A stretch of DNA of 64,000 bases from Chimonanthus salicifolius. Taxonomy: Eukaryota > Streptophyta > Magnoliopsida > Laurales > Calycanthaceae. The DNA is taken from positions 46,570,314 to 46,634,313 of the forward strand of contig CM023536.1 in NCBI GenBank assembly GCA_013350335.1. The letters run 5' to 3'. The stretch's first letter is position 1. Each line of letters starts with the position of its first letter. A program made the translations under genes and the position numbers. Positions 22,984 to 35,100 of this stretch are shown piece by piece. Under the pieces are notes generated by a model. It searched no databases and was not told the DNA's origin. It saw only the letters and a program-made list of their open reading frames with translations.

Positions 22984-24942
22984 GGGTCTCCGTTTACACA
23001 CCCAGATTTTCTGCCTCTACACACCCGTTTATGGGTGCGGATGGCTAATTATCATTTTGCCCCTACGTTTCCATTCGTTCGAAAGAATTCCCACTTCATT
23101 TCGCCATTCGTTCGAAGGACGCATACCCCATCCAATTTTGATTCGTTCGAACGAATCCCTATTTAAAATCAATTCGTTCTAATGAATCGGGTGAACATTA
23201 ACGCGTGTTATTGTTCACCCGTGAATGAATCAATTGAATGAATTGGGTGAACAGTAACATGCGTTATTGTTCACCCATGAATGAATTGATTTTCTTTAAA
23301 ATTTTAAAGTTATTTTTTAAGCACTGTGTATTTTTTAAATTTCTCAAATTAAATATCTGGACTAATTACGATAATCTGATAAAAATATTTTAAGATTTAA
23401 AGGTCTTTTGACACTCCTAAATATTTAAAACACAGTATTTTACACATAAGGGTATCCCTAGGGTGTGCCGAAAACACATTTAGAAGTGTCAAAAGACCTT
23501 AAAGTCTTAAAGTATATTTATCAAGTTATCGTAATTAGTCCGGATATTCAATTTGAGAAATTTTGAAAAAACACGGTGCTGCATAGTGTATTAAATAATA
23601 AAATCTCCTTTAAAACTTTAAAGTTATTTTTTAAACACTGTGTATTTCCAAAATTTGTCAAATTAAATATCCAGACTAATTACGATAACCTGATAAATAT
23701 ACTTTAAGACTTTAAGGTCTTTTGACACTCCCAAATGTGTTTTCGGCAGACCCTAGGGATACCCTTATTTGTACAATACTGTGTTTTAAATATTTAAGAG
23801 TGTCAAAGGACCTTTAAGTCTTAAAGTATTTTTATCAGATTATCGTAATTAGTCCGGATATTTAATTTGAGAAATTTTAAAAATACATAGTGCTTAAAAA
23901 ATAACTTTAAAATTTTAAAGAAAATCAATTCATTCGAATGAATTAGTGATTCATTCGAATGAATCGATTCATTCACGGGTGAACAGTAACACGGGTGAAC
24001 AGTAACGCACATTACTGTTCACCCGATTCATTCACCGGTGAACAGTATGCGCGTACTGTTCACCTGTGTTACTGTTCACCCGTGAATGAATCAATTGAAT
24101 GATCACTGATTCATTCGAATAAATTGATTTTCTTTAAAATTTTAAAGTTATTTTTAAGCACTGTGTATTTTTAAAATTTCTCAAATTGAATATCCAGACT
24201 AATTACGATAATCTGATAAAAATACTTTAAGATTTTAAAGTCTTTTGACACTCCTAAATATTTAAAACACAGTATTTTACAAATAAATGTATCCCTAGGG
24301 TGTGCCGAAAACATATTTTCAAAATTTCTCAAATTGAATATGCAGACTAATTACAATAACCTGATAAATATAATTTAAGACTTTAAGGTCTTTTGACACT
24401 TCTAAATATGTTTTCGGCACACCCTAGGGATACATTTATTTGTAAAATACTGTGTTTTAAATATTTAGGAGTGTCAAAAGACCTTAAGGTCTTAAAGTAT
24501 TTTTATCAGATTATCGTAATTAGTTCGGATATTTAATTTAAGAAATTTTAAAAATACATAGTGCTTAAAAAATAACTTTAAAATTTTAAAGAAAATCAAT
24601 TCATTCACGGGTGAATAGTAATGCGCGTTACTGTTCACCCGATTCATTCACGGGTGAACAGTAATATGGGTGAACAGTAACGCGCATTACTGTTCATTCG
24701 ATTCATTTGAATGAATTGATTTTAAACGGAGATTCGTTCGAACGAATCAAAACTGGATGGGGTATGCGTCCATTCGTTCGAACGAATGGCGAAATGAATT
24801 GAGAATTCGTTTGAACGAATGGCGAAATGAATTGAGAATTCGTTTGAACGAATGGAAATGTAGGAGCAAAATGGTAATTAGCTACCCGTACCCAGAAATA
24901 GATGTGTATAGACAGAAAATCCGAGTATGTAAACAGAGACCC
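22984..24942. mobile_element. Hairpin-rich MULE, 1.96 kb, 8-bp TSD-like flanks
   Basis: Left end GGGTCTCCGTTTACACACCC and right end, reverse-complemented, GGGTCTCTGTTTACATACTC; TIRs continue ~95 bp through ATTTTCTG and ATTTTGCYCCTAC. Flanks TTTTTATT (22976-22983) and TTTTTATG (24943-24950) agree at 7 of 8. Inside, in mirror order from both ends, are ATTCGTTCGAACGAAT palindromes, GGGTGAACAGTAACGCG palindromes and long inverted repeats (23297-24590). No coding capacity is seen. Confidence 0.85.
23297..24590. repeat. Three consecutive long inverted repeats
   Basis: A ~150-bp unit (starting AAGCACTGTGTATTTTTAAA, containing TTACGATAATCTGATAAA, AGGTCTTTTGACACTCC and TATCCCTAGGG) occurs in forward then inverted order at about 23297-23591, 23605-23920 and 24138-24590. 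Each pair could fold into a long hairpin. The same unit forms the arms of the repeat at 26350-27035 and a remnant at 41245-41320. Confidence 0.85.
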
Positions 24943-24999
24943 TTTTTATGAAATGATTCATGACTTGTGTTGCATAGCCTAACCAAACACATTACATTA

Positions 25000-26050
25000 A
25001 TTCCAATTTTCACAACTTGACTCATAGCCCACATTGCTCCGAGGATTAAAAAAGGCGGTCGATTCGTACGGACAGTATAGTGTTATAAACTTATAACATT
25101 GATACACTTTCTCTCTCCTTTTTATTTTATTTAAATATAAGAAATATAAGAAAAATTGAAAAATTGAAAAACCTAGTGTGAGTGTATTTTCTTTCAAAAA
25201 CAATAATTTTTATGGAGTATGAAACCTTTGAGAGTCAAAATTTCAATACAAATAAATTATATTACAATTTCTTTTTTGAAAAATGTCTTAATACTTAGAA
25301 AATAAGAAGCCAATAGAAGGAAGTACCTCATGAAATTAGGTGTAATAGTCTCCAATCTCTAGTATCCCACATCGACATACATCTTCTATTATAGTTTATA
25401 ATTTTTTTCCATAAAAAACTCTAAATTTCATAAAAATATTAAAATATTAGAAAAATCACGTAAAGACCTTAAAAACTATCTAATTCACATTAAGGGCTCT
25501 TCATTTTATTCTGGAAGCATTTTTACTATCATCTTATTTATTTTTTCACAAGAAACTCTATAATAAGAAGTAAATTAGAAAACCCGGTTTTTATTAGTTT
25601 TTCAGAAAAAAAAATTGAAACAATTATATCAAGATATCTTCAATCAATTATATAAATATTTAATATTATTTCGTTAAGTTTTTTTTAAAAAAAGCATAAA
25701 CTTGATATTATCTTAGAGAAAAAAATGATAAAAAAAACTAAATTCAAATTCTAAAAAGAAAAATATTTAAAATTGTCAAACATATTTCACATTTGAAAAT
25801 TTTGATTTTAAATTGATGTAGCAGAAGGTGTGAATTTAAAGAAGTCTAAATCAAATAGTCAAACATAGTGGTCAAAAGTTTGTTGGTCTAAAAATTAAGA
25901 TAAATTGGATTGGTATTTAAAGAAAATGATTTAAAGAAAATGACTAGAATTATTCATGAAATAAAGATAATTGAAAAGGTGGGTAAAAAGGCTAAAAGCC
26001 TAAAATTGAGGAGCCTAAATGTGGCTTTGGGCTTGGACGAATATGTGGGC
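25000..26050. other. AT-rich stretch without recognisable gene
   Basis: No coding signal, TIR pair or SINE head recognised. Short open frames here are compositional. Confidence 0.5.
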
Positions 26051-26058
26051 GTACGTAT

Positions 26059-26253
26059 GGTGAGACGGTGAAGGCATTAAAGGGTGGAAGATGAAAAACA
26101 GAGAAGAAGATAGAAGTGGGGGTGGCTTGGCTTGGCAGGGCAAGAGTGGGACAACGGGAAAGATGGTGTGATGGTGAGGTGGTGAGACGGTGAAGGCATT
26201 AAAGCGTGGAAGATGAAAAACATAGAAGAAGATAGAAGTGGGGATGGCTTGGC
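26059..26253 (+). repeat. ~110-bp tandem duplication, second unit split by hAT insertion
   Basis: GGTGAGACGGTGAAGGCATT starts units at about 26059 and 26179. The first continues through GGCTTGGCAGGGCAAGAGTG; the second is cut at GGCTTGGC (26253) and resumes at 27604 with the same GGCTTGGCAGGGCAAGAGTG. Confidence 0.8.
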
Positions 26254-26349
26254 CAGGGCCGTCTTCACCGTTGGATAAGAAAGGCGGTCGCCTTAGGCTC
26301 CTGTGGAGTAGGATCCTCTTTGGCGCATTAATTAAAAAAAATTATATAA

Positions 26350-27035
26350 TTTATATAGTTTTGAATAATAATTTTTTTTTAAGCACTTTGTATTTCTCAA
26401 ATTAAATATTCAGACTAATTATGATAACCTGATAAAAATATTTTAAAACTTTAAGATCTTTTGACTCTCTCAAATACTTAAAACACAGTATTTTACAAAT
26501 AAAGATATCCCTCCGCTGTGCGAAAAACACACTTTCGGAAGTCCAAACAACAAACCGTAAAAACCGTTGAACTCCAAATTTAAAGGTGAACAAATATGTG
26601 AAATTTAAAAGCCTACATCTTTCAAATGATTGTTTACCAAAAATAGGTGATATTTTCTATCCCAAATCCCTTCTCTTCTTCAAAACAAAAAAAAATCCAG
26701 TTAAACAATCATTTGAAAGATTTAAATTTTCAAATTTCATATATTTGTTTAGTTTTGAATTTGGAGTTCAACGGGTTTTACAGTTAGTCGTTTGGACTTT
26801 CGGAAGTGTATTTTCGGTATAACCGAGGGATACCCTTTATTTGTAAAATACTGTGTTTTAAATATTTGACAGTGTCAAAAGACCTTAAAGTCTTAAAGTA
26901 TTTTTATCAGATTATCGTAATTAATATAAATATTCAATTTGAGAAATTTTAGAAATATACAGTGCTTAAAAAATAATTTTAAAGTTTTAAAGGAGATTTT
27001 ATTATTCAAAACTATAATAATTATATAGTTTTTTT
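26350..27035. mobile_element. Long-hairpin repeat within the hAT element
   Basis: Arms of ~270 bp: left TATATAGTTTTGAATAATAA through AAGCACTTTGTATTTCTC to ACTTTCGGAAGTCCAAAC; the right arm is its inverse, ending TTATTCAAAACTATAATAAT. The arms carry the same unit as the hairpins at 23297-24590. Confidence 0.8.
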
Positions 27036-27057
27036 AACTAATTCACTATGCATTAGT

Positions 27058-27245
27058 GTGGCATCTGTAGACCGTCCGAACGAATGGAATTTTTGCATGA
27101 ATAATGGTCCGAACGATCCGATGGTAGAAAAATGTTCTTAACTCACATTCGGACGGTGCGGAATCGGAAGGGCAAAATGATAATTTCTAATAAAAATTTG
27201 AAAACCCATGTGTATTAAAGAAAAATCCTGTGTCTAAATAATTAC
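27058..27245. mobile_element. MULE-type terminal sequence, partner end not found
   Basis: Contains GACCGTCCGAACGAATGG-type palindrome halves and then GAAGGGCAAAATGATAATTTC, AAAACCCATGTGT and TGTGTCTAAATAATTACCC, parallel to the right ends at 4551-4630 and 24870-24942. Left partner and TSD not identified. Confidence 0.45.
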
Positions 27246-27639
27246 CCTTATTCAAATTATAGAGAAAAGAAGAAGAAGATAAGAGCAATAGAGAGAACAC
27301 ATCTCTCACTCTCTCTTTACACTTCAGTCAACTCAGTATATTTATCTTTTAAAGTGTTCTTATTTTATTTTAATTTCTGAATATGCTAATTATTTTTTGA
27401 TGAATATGCTAATTTCATTCAGATGGGTAAATTTTTCAATGCTCTATATTATTGGCCTCTTGATCTTTTTAAGTTAAAAAATTTATTGTCTAGAATAATT
27501 TATTTTATAATATATAATTAATATTTTAATTAAATATTACTTATAATAATACGTTAAATATCAATAACGCCATTTAATCTTCAACTTATTTCTACACGGC
27601 CTGGGCTTGGCTTGGCAGGGCAAGAGTGGGACAACGTGA

Positions 27640-27870
27640 AAGATGGGATGAAGAGGTTAAAAGAAGGTGGAAGTTGCAGGCGATGGAAGCAGACAGGTCT
27701 CCTAGGTTTAGAGAGCAGCGGCGGCGGTATAGCTTTGGGGTAAAGCTAAGATTTCGGGGTCAGTCGTCGGGAATCGGAATGCGGTAGACCGCCGGTGAAG
27801 ACGAAGGGCTGGTTCTCGGCCAGCGGCTTGGTGAAGTCTGCAGCAGATGCCGAGGAAAAAAGGAAGAGAA
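27640..27870. other. GC-rich island of unknown origin
   Basis: About 230 bp rich in G+C (CAGCGGCGGCGGTATAG, GTAGACCGCCGGTGAAGACG, GCCAGCGGCTTGGTGAAG) amid AT-rich DNA. Codon-like composition suggests a relic or captured piece of a host gene, but no frame gives a recognisable domain. Confidence 0.35.
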
Positions 27871-28217
27871 TTTTTTTATAAAATAAACGTTTATATTTTT
27901 CATTCATGTATTGATCGAAAGTTCTGTTCTCCTTACTACAATGCTACCTTACGTAAAATAAAAAAACAAATCCTAATTGGATTTATTCAAATCCAACTCA
28001 ATTTGAATTGGGTTTATTGAGACTCAACTCGACGAATTTCAGCCCTAAATGGAATGAGCAATTGAATTAAACTTCTGTTAATTGAAATTGTCAAATTACA
28101 TCCAGACGCCACATTAAACAATGGTATCCAACTAATGACTTTCTCTTTTGATTATCTACATCCCATTCTTATATCTGTGGAGCAATATAATTCTGCCTCT
28201 TAACATGTCACATATCA

Positions 28218-29260
28218 TATTATTGAGAATTGATTTGTATGTTGATACACTTTTAAATGGGACATTGTAATTATTTTATTTTTATTTATTGTGATAAAAA
28301 TAAAAAGTAAAATTGGTGACAAGTTCGAAACTTCAAAAATATGCATGGCGACAATACATCGCACTATTAATTTACTATATAAAAAGTCCAAGGCAAAGAG
28401 CATTTTTAGTCAAATATTCTAATAGAGAGATGAGAGTGATGAGAAATAATCCTCATCTCTTTTTGAAACCTTGGGCAGAATGGCCCATTAAAATGCTATT
28501 ACAGAAGATGGATCTCTATTCATTAATGTCGGGTTATATAATTCTATTTATATTATTTAACAAATGCTAGAAAATTTGGTCTTAATTGAATTGTAAAAAT
28601 TTGATATTTTAATTGTTTTCATCAAAATCTATATTTTTGTTGAAAATAAATGAAATCTTATCTTGACAAGCAAGTGGAACCTCTTTATTTTCTTCAATAC
28701 ATTTTTCTCTCTCCTCTCTAAGAAATGGATTTCTCCGAAGAAGAGAAAATATGGTCTTGCCAAAGAGCCTTCATTCTTTAGAATAAAACGATCTCATTAT
28801 CCGTACGCCCATACTAACATGGGCAAAATTTGTTAAGAGACACTGAATCTTTAAAATTTCTATTTTACTCCTATCGGTATACTGCTCATAAAGTACCGGT
28901 ATATCGATATGCAGAACATATACATACAGCGGCGTGTTATCGATACATTCTTACTTGATGAGTGGTACATCAGTATGGGTAAAATAGAAATTTCACTCCA
29001 TTCTATGTCTCCTAATAGATTTTGCCCGTGCCTTTTTACTCTATTTATTTTACATATTTGAAAGATCTTTGAGATCGTAATAAAATATCAAGATGCTCAC
29101 ATGGATCGTTCAATAACAAAAGTTATATGAAATTATGAATAAATAGAATATCATCAGGCCTATTGAAAAATGAGAATTATTAAATTATATTATTCTTTGA
29201 TTTTTTAAAATAAAAAATAAACCATTAGATAAATATTTTATATAATATTTAATTGAACGA
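28218..29260. repeat. Segmental duplicate, copy 1a (pair of 41497-42530)
   Basis: Collinear with 41497-42530: TTATTGAGAATTGATTTGTA, AAGTCCAAGGCAAAGAGCAT, TATGGTCTTGCCAAA and TAGAATATCATMAGGCCTAT match in the same order and orientation. Copy 1a carries a MITE at 28816-29030 that the other copy lacks, and a ~140-bp stretch (28425-28560) absent from the other. Confidence 0.85.
28816..29030. mobile_element. MITE with CAYGGGCAAAAT ends, present in one duplicate only
   Basis: Inverted ends CATGGGCAAAATTTGTTAAGAG and, reverse-complemented, CACGGGCAAAATCTATTAGGAG. Interior has palindromic CGGTATATCGATATGC-like units. The duplicate at 41950-41990 lacks it. TSD unclear. Confidence 0.6.
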
Positions 29261-29501
29261 GGATAATTAAATTGGAATTATAAAAGATTAAATTTAAGTT
29301 TAAAAATAAAAATCAATTATAATAAATTAAAATAAAGTAGTTAAAATTTAATTTTAAAATTATAATTTGATCTCTTATACAACATTTTGTCTGCTTTCAA
29401 TTTATGTAATTAAATTCTTTATCAGATCAATAAAAATAAAGAAAAAATGCCAAATGCAATTTATAAACTTTTAATTATATATATATATAAAGGGTAATGA
29501 T

Positions 29502-29690
29502 CCTCCCACGAGCATTTTGTGTAACACGATACAAGTTTTATTATATTATCCATTTTGCTTTTCGAATTAATTCACTGAACCTTTTGAATCACTTAACGTA
29601 AAGGGTTCGATGAGTTGATTTGAAAGATAAAATGAACAATAAAGTAAAACTCATATCGAGTTAACAAAATATCTATAGGAGGATCCTTGT
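29502..29690. mobile_element. MITE with GATCCTCC ends
   Basis: Left GATCCTCCCACGAGCATTTTG; right, reverse-complemented, GATCCTCCTATAGATATTTTG; both followed by a GAGTTTTA/AAGTTTTA block. Same family as the element at 62733-63007. TSD not resolved. Confidence 0.6.
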
Positions 29691-30220
29691 CCATATATAA
29701 AAATGCTAAGAGAATAGAATTTTGGCAACTTTTTTTTTTTAAGAAAGATTATAGAATTTTTAAATTTTAAATTATTTTCTCCCCTACGATATTGATAATT
29801 AACAACCATAAGGTTGGTGGTGACTTTTCACATCAAAAGTGGGTTGAGCATTGGATGAATCGTGATTGCAGTGAGTAGACTTATTCGTCAACAAAGAAGG
29901 GCTGCTGCCGACACGAGTCGCAATTTAAGACTCGTTTCCATGAACCGAAAACATTTATATCAATTGATGTAACAGCTATGACAACGTATTCTTCACCTCA
30001 CAATCAATCCATCGCACAATTCTTGTCTGGGCATGATAAAGATAATTTGAAAGAAGGGAAACCCAATACAAATTCGGAAATTCTGTTTTTTTATTTTTGA
30101 ATTCAAAATTTTGAATGAAGTGATTTCAAAGCATCGAATGACTAAACGAATCACTCGAAGGATTTTTGCATTTATTTGAAGGATATACCACTGAACTGAT
30201 TGAGAAGGAAAAAAATATTG

Positions 30221-30710
30221 TAGGCCCCACTGTTGACCGAAATCTAATGTCATCCTTAACCGTAGATAGGTGAGATAGGGGTGATCATGGTGGTGTCGAT
30301 CTTAGGTGGAGAAGTGATGGATCGATTCAAATCTAAGAAAAATAGCCACAAAATTGGGTTTCGGATGTCCAAAACAATAATTGAAGAAACTGACCAGAGG
30401 AGGGTCCCACTATACTTCGATCAGGTGATGGAGAAAGTTTCTTCCGGCAGGATCCACCATACCCATTCCGGCTTTTGATGGTCTATCCATCTGTACCATC
30501 AGATCTTTGATCTGGGTATGGTGGGACCCTCTTCTGGCCGGTTTCTTTGGCTGCTGCTTAGGGCGTCAGAAAATCATTTTTTTGAGTTTTTTGGTTAGAT
30601 CCAAGTGGATCCTGCACTTTTGACCTTAGGATCGACACCACCATGATCGCCCCTGGCCCAACTATCTACAACTAAGGAAGATCTTTGGTTTCTATCAATG
30701 GTGGGGCCCA
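30221..30710. mobile_element. Fold-back element, ~490 bp
   Basis: Left arm TAGGCCCCACTGTTG, TAGATAGGTGAGATAGGGG, GATCATGGTGGTGTCGATC; the right arm carries the same blocks inverted (GATCGACACCACCATGATC, then GGTGGGGCCCA). A second internal inverted pair is AGGGTCCCACTATAC/GTATGGTGGGACCCT. The arms could pair almost end to end. Confidence 0.75.
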
Positions 30711-30729
30711 CCGATTTTTTGTCCCTCTC

Positions 30730-30900
30730 TTGTGTATATTCGGTTCGTCCGAAGGAAGGAATCGGTCATTCGAAGGAACGTATTTCGGCTGTGGCTTCAG
30801 TGGAATTGGAAGTGGAAGGGCAAAAGGGTCATTTCACCTAAAATTTTGGAATCAGGTGTATAGGGAAAGAAAAGCCGGGTGTCTATATGGGCTCCCTGAA
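30730..30900. mobile_element. MULE-type right end, partner not found
   Basis: Reads like the right end of MULE-2: palindromic TTCGGTTCGTCCGAAGGAAG, then AGGGCAAAAGGGTCATTTC, TTGGAATCAGGTGTATAGGG and GGGTGTCTATATGGGCTCCC. The left partner is not identified; solo or truncated. Confidence 0.55.
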
Positions 30901-30966
30901 AGAAGTTGGCTTGGGGTAAATCTTCTTTTTGAATGGATTGAGCTCATTTTTTAGTCAAGTTTGAAT

Positions 30967-31136
30967 TTTTTTTTTTACTTGCGGAAAAGTGCATGAAATC
31001 AGTGTAAAATTTTTACCGGTGATACTCACTGTCCTTAAAATATACTAGATGAGGTCATGGGGTTCGAACATAGTACCTCCCGCTTCCTGAGTCAGAAGAT
31101 TAGTAGTTGAACTACACCCATGTGGACTTAAGATGA
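30967..31136 (-). mobile_element. tRNA-derived SINE
   Basis: Minus strand: CACATGGGTGTAGTTCAACTA (A box region) and ATGTTCGAACCCCATGA (B box), ending in a poly(A) (T run at 30967-30979 on plus). Same general family as the SINEs at 41325 and 60098. Confidence 0.7.
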
Positions 31137-31139
31137 GTA

Positions 31140-32156
31140 TATAAAGCTTGGATTTGATTAGAAAGTTTAAATTTAAATAATATTTTATAACATTTAATTT
31201 TTTTAATTACTATTATGCATAAATATAAAATTTAAAAATGCAAGATTAATTTTGTATTTTATAGAATATATAAAGAAAAAATCAATTTAAGTTCAAAGAA
31301 GTTCAAGCATAGATAAGTCTATATATATATATATCTTGAAATCAATCTCAAGCTATACAAATATAATTTGAATTTTGCTCAGATTTCACTAATTTAAATT
31401 AGCTCGAATGCAAATCCTTTAATTAGAATTCAAGGCCATACTTGGGCAAGTTAGAAACATGACCAACCTTGAGTTACACTTTTATTCTAGAGTTAAGATC
31501 TGATAAGACAAATAATATGCAATGTTTTGACAGAGAAAAACTAAAATAAAGCTTTAGTATGGAGTTAAGGCATCATCATCATTATCGTCTACCCATTCAT
31601 CCTATCAGTGTAGAGTTATGATATGATAGGACAAATAATACACAATATTTTGATAGAGAATAACTAAAATAACTAATGAAAACAATCCAAATAAATAAAA
31701 AAATGACTGATGTTGATTATCTAATACTCTTAGTGCATGTATCATTTTTCAAAACAATAATGAAGTGTCGTAATTAATTAGCAGATTTCTTATTTTCAGG
31801 GCAATGATTATATGTTGTTATTCTCATAGTTAATGAATTCATCCATCTAACTTTTAATTAGCTTTTCATCAATGATTTAAATGATTTAACTTGCTTGCTT
31901 CAAAATGGATGTTGGATTCACTCATCTTCATGGTAGTTATCATCCGGATGACAATATATGATTGCTCCTCTTATTTTCTTGTGAATTGAATGACTCAATG
32001 AAGGGTTTTTCATTTTGATGACTCCGGTGGAAAGTGAGCATGATGAGGGCCTCAAACCGGAGATTAAGAAAAAAAAGCTATATTGTTTTTTATCAAAGCA
32101 AGTGTGGAAGTGAACTAGCCAATTTGGGCTCCAAATTGGCGAATGTAATGTATGTG
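31140..32156. other. Intergenic, no recognisable feature
   Basis: AT-rich. The 149-codon minus frame 31918-32367 crosses the solo-LTR border at 32162 and shows no recognisable domain, so I do not call it a gene. Confidence 0.5.
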
Positions 32157-32161
32157 AATCC

Positions 32162-35100
32162 TGTAATAGCCCGGAATTTTTTAAATCAAGGAATATGTGG
32201 CTATTATTTGTTTTAATGATGAAAATTGAGAAATTTAATGGAATAGAGGGTAAATGGATCAAAATTTGGACAAAGGTCCAAGTATGGCCCAATGGACTAT
32301 GGATTGGATTAAATTCATTTAAATGGTCAATTGGGCCAAGGAGGGTCAAATTGGGCCCAATACCCATTTGGAACCCAATGGGTCAAGATGATTTAAGCTT
32401 TAAGGTAAATGGGTAGGAGGTGAATGTAATTGGGCCATGGGCCCAATGGTGATCCAATTAGTTGGAATGGATTTAATTAAATTTAAATCATCTAAGTTGG
32501 TGATGGAGTGATCAAGGTGACATGGTCGAATGGGACCCACCTCCTCCACCTCACCAAATGAGGTGGCGTGTGGACCAAGGATTGGTGGGGCCAGCCACCA
32601 TGGTTGAATTGGTCAACCATGGGTGGATACATGGAGGGAATTTAAGAAAATGGAATTAGGTTAAGTGGAAATTAATTAACCTAAGTTAATTATCTAATTA
32701 ATTAAATAATTAAACTATTCAAAAGGTGGTCAAATGGTCAAAGATAGGAGACTAAACCACCTCATCTTAAGAGGCCAAAAACGTTGGCTAGTGGTGGTTT
32801 ATCCCAACCACCACCACTAAGCACATTAGCCCATGTTGGTTGGTGAGATTTAATGGTTGAGTGTAGTCTAAGGAACCAAAAGGAGATGGTTTTCATCTCC
32901 TCTCTCAAATCCCACTCTTATCTCACTCTCTTCCTCTCTTTCTCCCTCTCATTGCCGTCCCCCACACTCAAGGAAGGAAGAAGAAAACTAAGGAGAAAAG
33001 AAGAAGAAGACTTAGAAGAAGAGAAGAAAAAAACTCAAAGCATAAGCCACCACTCCAAGATCAAGGCTTAGTATTTTCTTTCTCACCGTCTCCTCCTCTC
33101 CCTCTCTCAAACACACCCCATGTTGGCTGAACCCAAGCATTGGGGATACCATTGATCAAGCTCATCTTGGCCGACCAACTAAGGAGAAGAAGAAGGAGAA
33201 AGGCCAATGAGTCTAAGAGGAGAAAGAAAAGTCGGAGGAGCCGTCGGATTGTAAGTATCTCTAAACAAGATATTAAGTTTTTATGGTTTAAAAATGGAAT
33301 CAATTTCTTAGATGGTGGCCAAAAATATCATGGGCCTTTGATTTAAAATCCATCCAAAAGATGAAGTGCGAAATGGACAAAATGGGAAGGGGAGATTAAG
33401 AAAAGTAAATGGATGTATAAAGGACATTATGTATTAATTAAGCATGGATGTATGTAATTTTTGGAAAGAACCATGGACCATAGGGTTCGGCCATGTAGTA
33501 TGGCCGAACCCCATGGTAGGTAATTAAGGAATTTTAATGGGGTTTTTAGGTTTAAAATCATGGAAGGGTGATTTGTGATTTTTAGGGTTTTAATGATTAA
33601 ATGTAGTGATTTTAAATGAGGAAATTCATGGGAGATATGAATGATGTTTATGGCCTCAAAAGGCATGAATGGATAATGGACCATGAACCATGGGTTCGGC
33701 CATGTGTATGGCAGAACCTTAGGGTGATGTGTTTGTAAATTTAAAGGGTGTAAATAGAGGGAAAAATGATTAAGAATGTTGATGGTTTAAATGGATTTTT
33801 AAGCATAGTTTATAATGTTTTAAAGGGGTAGAAATAATGATAAACCATGGAGGAAAAATTAGTGATTATGCATGGCCTCAAATGTTGCAAATAAAGGTGA
33901 GCCATGGACCATGGGTTCGGCCATGGTGTATGGCCGAACCCCATGGAGAAATTTTGGTGGACTTGGGTATTTTGGAACCATGAAAATGAATAGAGAATGT
34001 GGTTAAGTTAATGGACTCAATGTGGTTTAAATGCATGATGTAAACCCCTCATGGGAAGATTTGTAGTAGATCCAAAGTGTGACAAAGGATCCAAGAAAAA
34101 TGGGGAAGAAAGACATCATGGGTTCGGCCATGGTGTATGGTCGAACCCATGACCCAATTTATGAGCAATTGATGGGCTAAGTATGGGGTTATGTATGTGT
34201 TTTAATTAATGAGGATTAAGTTAAGAAAAATGTCTATTTTTAATGATTTTATGGCATGATTAAATGAGGTACTAAGGGATCTAAGTTTAATGATCAATTA
34301 TGGACTTAAGTGTGCATGGATAGAAGAGGTAATTTAACCATAAAAAGAGGCGTGGCAAAATCGTAAATAATGGCCAAATTCAAGAACCATGGGTTCGGTC
34401 ATGATACATGGCCGAACCCCATGGGAGATGATCATGGACTTAGGGGCTCTAAGTAACAACCTTATGTGTGATTAATAAAGCCTAGGGTGCTGGTTTTCAG
34501 ACTCATGTAATTAAAATACTTAATGGACTAAATGGGACCCACAAAACCTAAATAGTGAGGTTCGGCCATGGGGTATGGCCGAACCCTACTAAGGTATGAT
34601 TTATGGGCTTAGAAATGGTTAAAAACATGGACTGATTATTCATATGTAATAAGGTATCGGATATCGCAAGCGGTGTACGTATCGGTGACCGGATTATCGG
34701 ACGAAAATGTAAAGGGACATTAGTCGGTATTCGGTAGGATTCCAACCTTGTTGTAAGCCATGGACTATGTGTGTATGGATGTTTTATTGAATTATTTTGG
34801 TAATCCTATGATATGTTTATAATGGATTTTAAAAATTATATGATTAGGTTATGAATTATATATATTACATAGCATAATGCATTTTACATCTCATGCATGG
34901 TATGGGCGGGAAAATAAAGGAACCGGAGTCCATGCTCCTTCGGGGCGACCGAGAAGCAAACATGGGGATAACCTGATGTGCTATAAGCGGAGTCCATGCT
35001 CCGTCGGGGCGACCGAGAAACAAGCATGGGGATTTCTTGATGAGGCTTTGCCATCAAGGGGGATTTTATATATGATTGGAAAAAGGACGTTGTAAAATGG

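Larger units (their letters stand above)
26254..27603. mobile_element. hAT element, TSD GGCTTGGC
   Basis: Starts CAGGGCCGTC and ends ACACGGCCTG, with GGCTTGGC at 26246-26253 and 27604-27611. The left end also shares GCCTTAGGC with the hAT at 13058. The paralogous tandem unit at 26130 shows the uninterrupted target. The 1350-bp interior contains a long hairpin repeat and a MULE-type end; no transposase. Confidence 0.85.

Noticed and set aside
23200..24720. CRISPR-like regularly spaced repeats
   Set aside because: Plant nuclear context, mirror-symmetric repeats with TIRs and TSD-like flanks; it is a hairpin transposon.
31918..32367. 149-codon minus-strand frame
   Set aside because: The longest predicted frame outside the kinase and malectin region, but it crosses the solo-LTR boundary and has no recognisable domain.
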